20,724 nt of DNA from an uncultured Eubacteriales bacterium (GTDB lineage: Bacteria > Bacillota > Clostridia > Peptostreptococcales > Anaerovoracaceae): contig CACYBO010000087.1 of assembly GCA_902772685.1 (NCBI GenBank), positions 1 to 20,724 of the forward strand. The letters run 5' to 3'. Positions 14,276 to 20,724 of the stretch are shown piece by piece. The notes below the pieces were generated by a model that saw only the letters and a list, made by a program, of their open reading frames with translations, ran no database searches and had not been told where the DNA came from. Position numbers and translations under genes: made by a program. Position 1 is the first letter of the stretch, and every line of letters begins with the position of its first letter.

Positions 14276-15076
14276 TCAGTAAATCTCCGGCCTTCTGTGT
14301 TTCAGCAAAGGCAGCTGGTTTCTTATTTTATCCACATAATCGGGATCGATATCCCCGTAGACCACGCATTCTTTTTCATCCGCATGCGCTATGAACTGTG
14401 ACCATGGATCAGCGATACAGGAGTTGCCGTAAGCTTTGAAAATGCCGTCCTCGACCTGTGCCGGCGCATTGGCCGCGAAGTACACCTGATTGTCCATGGC
14501 TCTGACCTGCATGAGCTTATCCCAATGAACAGGTCCCGTCGTCGTATTGAACGCCGCGGGCAGAACGATCAGTTTGGCCCCTTCCAGAGCCATCTTCCTG
14601 CTCAGCTCAGGGAAGCGCACATCGTAGCAGATTGCAACCCCGATCCTGCAGAATTCGGTATCGATGACTGTGACGCTGTCACCCGCGGTAAGTGTATCTG
14701 ACTCCATGAATCTGTAACCGTCCACGTCTATATCGAAGAGATGCACTTTTCTGTGTCTTCCGATGATCTCTCCATTCCTGTCAAAGCAGAAGCAGGTATT
14801 GTACACCTTGCCGTCCGCGAGCTCAGCGATCGTTCCTCCGATGAGGTATATTCCCAGTTCCCGCGCTATTCCCGACATAAATGTTACGCACCTTCCGTCC
14901 GGCGCCTCCGCAAACAGCCTGAAATAATCATTGGAGTACGGGCAGTTCCACATCTCGGGAAGTGAAATAACCTGAGCGCCCCCTGCGGCAGCTTCCCTGA
15001 TGTATTGTTCTGCCTTTGCGATATTGGCGTCCTTATCGGGCGATCCTCCGATCTGGCACAATCCTAATCTGAACAT
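14276..15076 (-). CDS. Carbon-nitrogen hydrolase, nitrilase/omega-amidase type
   Basis: 266 residues, the usual length of Nit2-like omega-amidases, which hydrolyse alpha-keto acid amides such as alpha-ketoglutaramate. The catalytic triad is in place: Glu41 (LPEMWNCPYSN), Lys110 (HRKVHLFDID) and Cys150 (AICYDVRFPEL). The WNCPYSND segment and the HLFDIDV segment point to the omega-amidase branch rather than nitrilase or N-carbamoyl hydrolase, but substrate is inferred. The start has GGAGG seven bases upstream (15085-15089) and overlaps the Nudix stop by 13 bp. The BMP lipoprotein gene follows 13 bp after the stop. Confidence 0.9.
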   Translation of the reverse strand: MFRLGLCQIGGSPDKDANIAKAEQYIREAAAGGAQVISLPEMWNCPYSNDYFRLFAEAPDGRCVTFMSGIARELGIYLIGGTIAELADGKVYNTCFCFDRNGEIIGRHRKVHLFDIDVDGYRFMESDTLTAGDSVTVIDTEFCRIGVAICYDVRFPELSRKMALEGAKLIVLPAAFNTTTGPVHWDKLMQVRAMDNQVYFAANAPAQVEDGIFKAYGNSCIADPWSQFIAHADEKECVVYGDIDPDYVDKIRNQLPLLKHRRPEIY

Positions 15077-15693
15077 TTCATTACCTCCAGAAATTCTCTT
15101 GTCATTCTTCCTGTGAGACCCCAGATGATTCTCCCGTTCACATCAAACACCGGAACAGGAGCCTTGCCGTCTTTCCATTTGTATGCCTCGCCGCTTGTGA
15201 CCCTGTCATACGGGAAGTCTTCAGCCGGCACTTCCTTCAGATCGTTCCAGTAAACTTCCCATTTCACCTTCATCAGGTCCTCCACAGGCACAGTGAACAC
15301 CTCGTCCACCTCGGCCCTGCTGATGTTCATGCGGGAGTATTCTTCTCTGCTGAGGATGCCTGCAAAACAGTGTATCTGTGAGCCTGCCCGGGTTCCTATC
15401 GTTATGACCTCGGAAATCACTTCTATATTATCCGGGCATATTCCGAGTTCCTCGCACGTCTCCCTGAGCGCCGCTTCCAGAGGTGTCTCGCCTTTCTCGA
15501 TCTGTCCTCCCGGGAAGCACACCTCGCCCGGCTGTCTGTCCAGCTTCTGCGCGCGCACCTCGTACAAGATCTGCGGTCCCCTGCCGTCATCAAAATCAAC
15601 AAGGGGCAAAATCACCGCAAAGTGCTTTGTCCAGCTTTCGCCGATCGGCGTATGATTGGTGAATCTGTTTCTTATATCTTCCAGTTTGATCAT
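15064..15693 (-). CDS. Nudix hydrolase, CoA pyrophosphatase-like
   Basis: 209 residues. The Nudix box is perfect: Gly63, Glu69, Arg77-Glu78, Glu81-Glu82 and Gly84 in the G-x5-E-x7-RE-x2-EE-x-G pattern. It is preceded by GEVCFPGG (57-63), which matches the CoA-pyrophosphatase subgroup (NudL/YeaB type) with the pattern LxRxxGEVSFPGG. These enzymes split CoA or related nucleotides into phosphopantetheine and 3',5'-ADP; substrate here is inferred. I chose ATG 15693, which overlaps the EamA stop as TAATG, because family proteins begin close to this point; a longer frame reading up to 15813 has an N-terminus unlike the family. Translation is presumably coupled to the exporter. Confidence 0.88.
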   Translation of the reverse strand: MIKLEDIRNRFTNHTPIGESWTKHFAVILPLVDFDDGRGPQILYEVRAQKLDRQPGEVCFPGGQIEKGETPLEAALRETCEELGICPDNIEVISEVITIGTRAGSQIHCFAGILSREEYSRMNISRAEVDEVFTVPVEDLMKVKWEVYWNDLKEVPAEDFPYDRVTSGEAYKWKDGKAPVPVFDVNGRIIWGLTGRMTREFLEVMKCSD

Positions 15694-16610
15694 TATTTCT
15701 CTCTGTCTGCCCGTGCTTTTCTCGTCGCAGCCTGATCGGACAGTCTTCTTCGGTACAGTATGTTCAAAAGCGACGCAAGCAGCACCAGAATGATCCCTAT
15801 GACCGTGTTCCACAGAATGGTTTCATGGAGCACGATCACCGCGATGACCGGCGCAATTGCGGGCTTCAGGAAAAAGGCGAAGGATCCGGTCGACGCGTCG
15901 GACAGTTCGATCGATCTGAAGTAGCAGTAGTAACCCAATCCTGTTACCATGACTCCCGTATACAGGATGATCGGAATGTTGTCCGCCGTCCCTGCAATCA
16001 CGGGTCTTCCCATGAACAGCATCAGAATCAGCAGGGCTCCCGCTCCGAGAAGGAAGCTTATGCTCGTCTGCGCAATCGGGCCCAGCCTTTCCTGGCTGAC
16101 CTTGCCCAGAACTGTGTAAAGCCCGAAGAACATCGCCGATACGATCATCAGCAGCATGCCCGCCCAGGAATTGCCCGCCTGTATATCCCACGGCCGCAGC
16201 ATGAAGAAGATTCCCGCCAGAGCTACTGCCAGAATGACGAACTTCTCCCTGTTGAGTTTCTCACTGGTCATAAAGTGCGCGAAAACCATTGTAAAGAACG
16301 GATTTACGCATATGAGTACGGACACTGTTGACGCGTTGCACATCATGATCGAAATCTGGAACAGACTCATGCTGATGGTGACGCCGACGATACCTACGCC
16401 GGCCAGCACCAGAATGTCTCTCCCTTTCAGTCTGACTCCCCGCTTTCTCATCTGCCCCGCCGCAAAAGGCAAAAGCACCACGCCGCCTATGAGAAATCTC
16501 AGAAAGGTAAGCTGAAATGGATCAAGATCATTTCCGCCGATCTTGCATGAGACCTCCATAGTGCCGAACAGTAATGCAGTTATGATTACGAATAGATATG
16601 CCTTTCTCAT
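15693..16610 (-). CDS. EamA/DMT family transporter
   Basis: 305-residue drug/metabolite transporter with ten predicted helices in two EamA repeats; the first repeat opens with ALLFGTMEVSCKIGG (13-27) and the second with AMFFGLYTVLGKVS (about 163-176). It probably exports a small metabolite or amino acid; the substrate is unknown. It has a short basic cytoplasmic tail. No clear ribosome site precedes ATG 16610, and the region just upstream contains the terminator of the next gene. It is the first gene of a packed set with the Nudix hydrolase (1-bp overlap), the amidase and the BMP lipoprotein. A promoter would have to lie in the 35 bases between that terminator and the ATG; only a weak TATACA is visible there. 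Confidence 0.9.
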   Translation of the reverse strand: MRKAYLFVIITALLFGTMEVSCKIGGNDLDPFQLTFLRFLIGGVVLLPFAAGQMRKRGVRLKGRDILVLAGVGIVGVTISMSLFQISIMMCNASTVSVLICVNPFFTMVFAHFMTSEKLNREKFVILAVALAGIFFMLRPWDIQAGNSWAGMLLMIVSAMFFGLYTVLGKVSQERLGPIAQTSISFLLGAGALLILMLFMGRPVIAGTADNIPIILYTGVMVTGLGYYCYFRSIELSDASTGSFAFFLKPAIAPVIAVIVLHETILWNTVIGIILVLLASLLNILYRRRLSDQAATRKARADREK

Positions 16611-16646
16611 TTATCTGTCAACTGGTAACGCCTTTGTATATCCGTT

Positions 16647-16673
16647 AAAAGTGGCGGTGAACACACCGCCACT
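16647..16673 (-). terminator. Rho-independent terminator of the P-loop ATPase gene
   Basis: Perfect 10-bp stem AGTGGCGGTG/CACCGCCACT (16650-16659 with 16664-16673) and a 4-base loop. On the minus strand it is followed by TTT, so the T-run is short. It separates the P-loop gene (ending 16700) from the EamA gene (starting 16610). Confidence 0.75.
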
Positions 16674-16699
16674 CGTCGCTATTTCTCTTCTGTCTTCTG

Positions 16700-17122
16700 T
16701 TAGTTCAGAATCTCACAGCCGTCGAAGTTCACGCCGATCATCTCTTCTTTTTCAGCGCTTACGCTTACGACGAAATCCAGGTCATAAATCTCGGAAATGG
16801 CTTTGAGCCTGTCGATGAATTCCGGAAGATCCCCGAGACTCACGTCCGCATGCTTGAGTATGCTGTCGATAAAGATCGTCTCAATATCGTGATCGGAACT
16901 GATGATTCCGTAAATAAATCCGATGTATTCGTCGATGTTGGTGATATGCTCGAAATCCTCCATGCAGATAACTCTGATCCTGTATGAAAGCTCATACATC
17001 AACCTGTGGTTCTTGTTGATGAAGACGATGCTCCCATCACAGGTCTTGATGCTCTCATTCGCGAGCTGAATCATCTGATTCGTCTTGCCGCTTCCTTTAT
17101 GTCCTATAAGCAATTGCACCAT
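16700..17122 (-). CDS. Small P-loop ATPase of unknown role
   Basis: 140 residues. A Walker A motif GHKGSGKT (7-14) and a Walker B-like ETIFIDS (81-87) indicate a RecA/PilT-like or AAA-type single-domain ATPase. Following the Walker A is a helical part, then a beta-rich YGIISSDHDIETIFID core, and the closing DFVVSVSAEKEEM. I do not recognise a named family; similar short proteins are often called 'ATP-binding' in Clostridia. ATG at 17122 is chosen because AGGAGG (17131-17136) lies eight bases upstream; a longer frame reaches into the promoter. It has its own promoter and terminator, so it is a single-gene unit. It could be a partner of the divergent processes nearby, but no evidence connects it to rlmN. 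Confidence 0.8.
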   Translation of the reverse strand: MVQLLIGHKGSGKTNQMIQLANESIKTCDGSIVFINKNHRLMYELSYRIRVICMEDFEHITNIDEYIGFIYGIISSDHDIETIFIDSILKHADVSLGDLPEFIDRLKAISEIYDLDFVVSVSAEKEEMIGVNFDGCEILN

Positions 17123-17165
17123 AGCTCTATCCTCCTGTGATCTGATCCAAATTTCGCTTGCAATA

Positions 17166-17194
17166 ATTATAAACCATCTGCCATTTACGGGCAA
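17166..17194 (-). promoter_or_regulatory. Promoter of the P-loop ATPase gene
   Basis: On the minus strand: TTGCCC (-35, 17189-17194), 17-base spacer, TATAAT (-10, 17166-17171). The start near 17159 gives a leader of about 37 bases before ATG 17122, with AGGAGG in it. One of the better promoter matches in the window. Confidence 0.65.
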
Positions 17195-17213
17195 GGTTAA
17201 TTTGCTCCCGGAA

Positions 17214-18296
17214 TCAATCCGAAACAGTCTGCTGTTTCAGTCTGAGCTGACCGCACGCCCCGTCGATCTGGCTGCCCAGCTGGCGCCTTACCGTCGCCGG
17301 AATGCCTGCTGTTTCAAGCATCCCCGCGATTTCCTGCGCACGTCTTCTGCTGCTCCCGCTGAAGCCTGTTTCATCCACTTTGTTGAGTGGTATCAGGTTC
17401 ACATGGCAGAGCATTCCGCTGAGTTTTTCCGTCATCAGCCGCACATCTTCGTCCGAGTCGTTTTCCCCTTCTATCAGAGCGTACTCGAATGTGACCCGTC
17501 TGTGGGTTTTCACCGTGTATTCCCGGGCTGCTTCAATCAGTTCATCCACCGGATACTTCCTGTTTACCGGCATGATTCTGCTCCTGCCTTCATCTGTCAT
17601 CCTGTGAAGGGAAATCGCCAGATTCACCTGCGGGAAATCCTCCCCGAACTGCCTGATCATCGGGATGATTCCGCTAGTCGAAACAGTCATATTTCGCCAG
17701 CCCATATTCCGTCCCTCTTCCGCATGCAGCAATCTGAGGAATCCGGCGACATTCTCATAGTTATCAAACGGTTCTCCCATGCCCATGATGACAATGTGAC
17801 CGACCTTCTCTCCTGTTACCCGCTCGGCCTCCAGAACCTGTCCCAGCATCTCGCCGGCGCTCAGGTTTCTCACAAATCCGCCGAGCGAGGACGCACAGAA
17901 TCTGCACCCCATCCTGCATCCGACCTGGGAGGAGACGCACAGGGAATTGCCGTAGGAGTACTTCATGAAGACGCCTTCAAATGTGTCTGCTGCTGTCCGG
18001 CCGTCCACCGACCCTGACTGGCCGTCCGTCTGTTCTGCCGGGCCGGCCGCTTCAAACAGAATCTTCCGTGTTCCGTCGCTCGGATCTTCCTGCACTTTTA
18101 CCGCCCTGCATCCGCCGACCTGCGCACAGCCCTTCAGCTTTTCCCGCAGCGCCTTCGGGAGATCCGTCATCTCATCGAAACTCGATGCGCCGCGATTCAG
18201 CCACACAAAAATCTGTTTGCCGCGGAAAGGTTTCTCACCAATCTCAACGGCAAACTGCTTCACCTCATCTATTGTCATGCCAAGTAACGTCTGCAT
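17214..18296 (-). CDS. rlmN: 23S rRNA (adenine2503-C2)-methyltransferase RlmN
   Basis: Radical SAM enzyme that methylates A2503 of 23S rRNA (and A37 of some tRNAs in bacteria that do so). 360 residues. The iron-sulfur CxxxCxxC motif is Cys127, Cys131, Cys134 in VGCRMGCRFCASS. Cys120 in NSLC and Cys348 in DGACGQL match the pair of reactive cysteines of the family. Other marks are MGMGEPFDNYENV (171-183) and LIPLNKV (301-307). ATG 18296 has GAGAGG just upstream; a TTG at 18311 would lie inside the previous stop. The stretch 83-107 is about 20 residues longer than in typical RlmN. Gene end is 91 bases from the P-loop ATG. Confidence 0.95.
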   Translation of the reverse strand: MQTLLGMTIDEVKQFAVEIGEKPFRGKQIFVWLNRGASSFDEMTDLPKALREKLKGCAQVGGCRAVKVQEDPSDGTRKILFEAAGPAEQTDGQSGSVDGRTAADTFEGVFMKYSYGNSLCVSSQVGCRMGCRFCASSLGGFVRNLSAGEMLGQVLEAERVTGEKVGHIVIMGMGEPFDNYENVAGFLRLLHAEEGRNMGWRNMTVSTSGIIPMIRQFGEDFPQVNLAISLHRMTDEGRSRIMPVNRKYPVDELIEAAREYTVKTHRRVTFEYALIEGENDSDEDVRLMTEKLSGMLCHVNLIPLNKVDETGFSGSSRRRAQEIAGMLETAGIPATVRRQLGSQIDGACGQLRLKQQTVSD

Positions 18297-18307
18297 GTCT
18301 TCCTCTC

Positions 18308-18859
18308 TCAATACAGTCGGAAGTTATTGCGCACCTTGCGCTTCGGCTTGCTGGAACGAACTTTTCCTCTGACTCCCCTGACGCCGTCCGGATCCTCATC
18401 TGATTCCTTGCGTGTCTCCCTGATCTGACCTCTCCAGCCCGGGTGCATCTGGTCCAGATAAGCCTCGATGCAGATCCAGTCGTTTTCAGGGTGCTCAGAA
18501 GCAATGCCGGGATAAAAATGCTCCACATACTCTTCAATGAGTATGCGGGACAATTTTTTGAGACGGCCTTTGCCGGAATAGTCCAGAGCCATGCCAAACT
18601 CTTCGATTGCCTTTGCAGTATCTTTGTCTTCCATGATGGCGGCGGCCAGTTTCGGGTCGGCGGCTACATCCGCTGCAGTAATGCGCAGTTTCTCACCGTA
18701 TCCTTCCAGAAGGTCGATGAGATCTTCCGGATCGATTCCGAACTTAATCGACAGATAGTCGATGTCCCTGCCGACCGTCACATACAAATCGAAGAGCGCG
18801 GTGTGGTCCTTCACATCACGCTCTGCGAGTCTTCTGAGGTTATCAATACTTGTACTCAT
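18308..18859 (-). CDS. Conserved-looking hypothetical protein between ileS and rlmN
   Basis: I do not recognise this 183-residue protein. It is soluble and acidic over its first 130 or so residues, with short helices (TALFDLYVTVGRDIDYLSIK at 20-39; SRILIEEYVEHFYPG at about 104-118), and ends in a basic tail (RSSKPKRKVRNNFRLY). The basic tail after an acidic body suggests nucleic-acid or ribosome contact, but this is a guess. It sits 42 bases after ileS and its stop overlaps the region just before the rlmN ribosome site, so it is probably in the same operon. No strong Shine-Dalgarno precedes ATG 18859; GGTGAT is the best candidate. Confidence 0.65.
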   Translation of the reverse strand: MSTSIDNLRRLAERDVKDHTALFDLYVTVGRDIDYLSIKFGIDPEDLIDLLEGYGEKLRITAADVAADPKLAAAIMEDKDTAKAIEEFGMALDYSGKGRLKKLSRILIEEYVEHFYPGIASEHPENDWICIEAYLDQMHPGWRGQIRETRKESDEDPDGVRGVRGKVRSSKPKRKVRNNFRLY

Positions 18860-18871
18860 ATCATCACCATC

Positions 18872-18887
18872 TGCGCTCCGCAGCGCA
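18872..18887 (-). other. Short hairpin between ileS and the hypothetical gene
   Basis: TGCGCT/AGCGCA 6-bp stem (18872-18877 with 18882-18887) around CCGC. There is no T-run after it on the minus strand, so termination is unlikely; it may block or protect the ileS transcript end, or be chance in a GC-rich spot. Confidence 0.3.
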
Positions 18888-18901
18888 GCAACCGTGCAGT
18901 C

Positions 18902-20724
18902 TTACACGCGCTGAAGCGCGAGACCGCTCTTGTGGCCGTTCAGGTTGACCTTGGCCAGTTCGCCGTCTGCCGCATCTCCGCCGCAGATTTCAACCGCCAG
19001 CGTCTCCTTCATGATGTAGTCCTTATGGGCGTCTACGGCTGCCGCGACCTCTTCATCCGCTTCAAGGAAAATCCTGATGTTATCCATCATCTCATAATCG
19101 TTCTGCTTACGCATCTGCTGAACCTTGGAAATCAGCTCACGGGCAAGGCCTTCCTTCTCAAGCTCCGGCGTGATCGTCGTATCCAGGATCGTGAATACGT
19201 TGTTCTCCATCGCCACAGCAAATCCTTCCTTGGCGTCGATGCGTACGTCCACCATATCCGGGGTGATGTCCACATCCTCGCCGTTCAGATTCAGGGTCAG
19301 CTTGCCGTTCGCGTCGAGCTGTGACATGACTTCCTTAGGATCTGCCTTTGCCATTGCCGCACCGAAGGCTTTGATGTTTTTGCCCAGAACCGGTCCCGCC
19401 TGCCTGAAGTTCGGCTTCAGGGAGAAGTTCATATATTCATCCAGATCGTTTTCGAAGACGACCTTCTTGATGTTCAGTTCCTCCATGACCAGCGGCGTCA
19501 GGTCGCTGATAATCTCCTCGTACTTTCCGTCGATCAGAACGGACTGGAGCGGCTGGCGCACCTTGATCTTTTCCTTTTCACGTGTGCCGCGGCCGAGGGC
19601 AACGAGTGTACGGACGAGGTCCATTCTCTCCTCCACCGCTTCATCGATCAGTGATTCGTCTGCTTCCGGGAAGTAGTCCAGATGTACGGACTCCCCGCCT
19701 GTCAGATTGATGTACATCTCATCTGAGAGGAACGGCGCGAACGGAGCAATCAGTTTGGAGATGCCGACCAGCAGTTCATACGTCGTCGCATATACCGCCT
19801 TCTTGTCATCCGTCATCTCTTCACCCCAGAAACGGCGGCGCGCACGGCGGATGTACCAGTTGCTCAGGTCTTCGCCCACGAATTCCTGAATCGCTCTTGT
19901 CGCTCTCATGTGATCGTACTCGTCCATCGCATTGCGGACACTTCTGACCGTCCTGTTGTACTTCGAAAGAATCCATCTGTCGAGTTCCGGTCTGTCAGCA
20001 TACGGTACTTCCAGTGAAGCAAAATCAACATCGTCTTCGTTTGAATAGAGAACGAAGAAGTTGTATACGTTTTTCAGTGTTCCGAAGAACTTGCTTACGA
20101 TATCTACAAGTCCGTCCTCATCGAACTTGGTCGGAGACCATGCCGGTGACGTGCACATCAGGTACCATCTGGTAGCGTCTGCGCCGTACTTGTCCAGCAT
20201 CTCGAACGGATCGACGGTGTTGCCCACGTGTTTGGACATCTTCTTGCCTTCCTTGTCGAGGATCAGGTCGTTTACGAGAACGTTTTTGTAAGGAGCCGTT
20301 CCCTTGACGAATGTTGAGATCGCCATCAGGGAATAGAACCATCCTCTCGTCTGGTCGATGCCTTCGCAGATGAAGTCGGCTGGGAAGAGTTCCTTGTCGA
20401 ATATGTCCGCATTCTCAAACGGATAGTGCCACTGCGCGAAAGGCATGGCGCCGGAGTCGAACCAGCAGTCCATAACTTCCGGGATTCTGTGCATCGGCTT
20501 GCCGCAGACCGGGCAGGTGAACGTTACGTCGTCCACATACGGTCTGTGCAGTTCGATGCTGTTATCGATATCTTCATTGGCCTTTTCGACCAGTTCATCT
20601 CTGCTTCCTACGCATTCCAGATGCCCGCACTCGCATCTCCAGATCGGAATCGGCGTACCCCAGTATCTGTTTCTGGAGATTGCCCAGTCCTTGACCTCTT
20701 CCAGCCAGTTTCCGAAACGCTTCT
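18902..20724 (-). CDS. ileS: Isoleucyl-tRNA synthetase, type 2 (C-terminal part; 5' end off window)
   Basis: Partial: 606 residues to the stop, reading open to the right edge. The stretch near the edge, DWAISRNRYWGTPIPIW, is the class I core typical of IleS. It is followed by Cys pairs (WRCECGHLEC, then FTCPVCG) that match the zinc-binding segment, and by DCWFDSGAMPFAQWHYPF. The KMSKS-equivalent is KKMSKHVGN, with His in place of the usual Ser. The anticodon-binding domain and C-terminal tail follow. KMSKH and the Cys pattern point to the eukaryote-like IleS2 subtype, associated with resistance to mupirocin in characterised cases; resistance itself is not shown here. The N-terminal HIGH motif and any T-box leader lie outside the window. 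Confidence 0.95.
   Translation of the reverse strand, partial: KRFGNWLEEVKDWAISRNRYWGTPIPIWRCECGHLECVGSRDELVEKANEDIDNSIELHRPYVDDVTFTCPVCGKPMHRIPEVMDCWFDSGAMPFAQWHYPFENADIFDKELFPADFICEGIDQTRGWFYSLMAISTFVKGTAPYKNVLVNDLILDKEGKKMSKHVGNTVDPFEMLDKYGADATRWYLMCTSPAWSPTKFDEDGLVDIVSKFFGTLKNVYNFFVLYSNEDDVDFASLEVPYADRPELDRWILSKYNRTVRSVRNAMDEYDHMRATRAIQEFVGEDLSNWYIRRARRRFWGEEMTDDKKAVYATTYELLVGISKLIAPFAPFLSDEMYINLTGGESVHLDYFPEADESLIDEAVEERMDLVRTLVALGRGTREKEKIKVRQPLQSVLIDGKYEEIISDLTPLVMEELNIKKVVFENDLDEYMNFSLKPNFRQAGPVLGKNIKAFGAAMAKADPKEVMSQLDANGKLTLNLNGEDVDITPDMVDVRIDAKEGFAVAMENNVFTILDTTITPELEKEGLARELISKVQQMRKQNDYEMMDNIRIFLEADEEVAAAVDAHKDYIMKETLAVEICGGDAADGELAKVNLNGHKSGLALQRV

Noticed and set aside
14276..14278. 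Long frame of the Nudix gene reading up to 15813
   Set aside because: Its first 40 residues do not resemble the family; the TAATG junction at 15691-15695 marks a better start.
17085..18017. 310-residue plus-strand open frame opposite rlmN
   Set aside because: Antisense to a clear rlmN, rich in His, Pro and Arg in no recognised pattern, and without a credible start; a shadow frame.
18443..19324. Long plus-strand open frame opposite ileS and the hypothetical gene
   Set aside because: It lies opposite well-supported genes, has no ribosome site and no protein-like motifs; a shadow of codon use on the other strand.
1..20724. CRISPR array, tRNA or rRNA, IS element, prophage, toxin-antitoxin or known defence operon
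   Set aside because: Looked for on both strands; no regular direct repeats, cloverleaf-like segments, transposase motifs or paired small toxin genes were seen.

Overview
The window (about 20.7 kb, roughly half G+C, densely coded) looks like chromosome from an anaerobic Gram-positive bacterium of the class Clostridia. Evidence: an Flp1-like Tad pilin cluster with TadE-like, DUF5702-like and DUF6382-like genes, a combination typical of Lachnospiraceae and related families; strong AGGAGG ribosome binding sites; extended -10 (TGn-TATAAT) promoters; an AGCS symporter; an orphan BMP-type lipoprotein; and a type 2 isoleucyl-tRNA synthetase. The family cannot be fixed from the sequence alone. No tRNA, rRNA, CRISPR array, phage gene or insertion sequence was seen. 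No gene-free stretch exceeds about 200 bases.

Region 1 (1-7935) is a type IVb (Tad/Flp) pilus locus on the plus strand, split in two. The left part carries the two membrane platform genes, tadB (its start may lie off the window) and a tadC-like gene with a large extra domain between its first two membrane segments. The right part carries a 59-residue Flp1-like pilin, a TadE-like minor pilin with no standard start codon, a DUF5702/TadG-like protein, a second TadE-like protein ending in two tandem Cys/His repeats of exactly 52 residues, and a stand-alone DUF6382-like protein. Between the halves lie two minus-strand genes: a sodium/alanine-type symporter with its own promoter and terminator, and a secreted protein with a Thr/Asp-rich linker and a Lys-rich, probably beta-propeller, C-terminal region. 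The secreted protein and the pilin are transcribed from back-to-back promoters. A 7-bp inverted repeat straddles the pilin -10 box.

Region 2 (7874-13078, minus strand) carries citrate synthase, an EcsC-family protein and a LemA-family protein (ATGA overlap). After a strong terminator come the nuclease SfsA and an NhaC-family antiporter, whose 3' end runs 62 bp into the last pilus-locus gene from the opposite direction.

Region 3 (13165-16610, minus strand) is a tightly packed set: EamA/DMT exporter, CoA-pyrophosphatase-like Nudix hydrolase, nitrilase/omega-amidase-like hydrolase and a BMP-family lipoprotein. Their starts overlap or lie within 13 bp, which suggests one transcript and perhaps a salvage or repair role for nucleoside- or amide-containing metabolites.

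Region 4 (16700-20724, minus strand) is housekeeping: the 3' part of ileS, an unrecognised 183-residue protein, rlmN with an internal insertion, and a small P-loop ATPase with its own promoter and terminator.

The most promising leads are in the pilus locus: the tandem Cys/His module on a TadE-like minor pilin, the modified TadC, the CTG or frameshift junction between pilin and TadE, and the divergent control region. I found no clearly new defence or mobile system.
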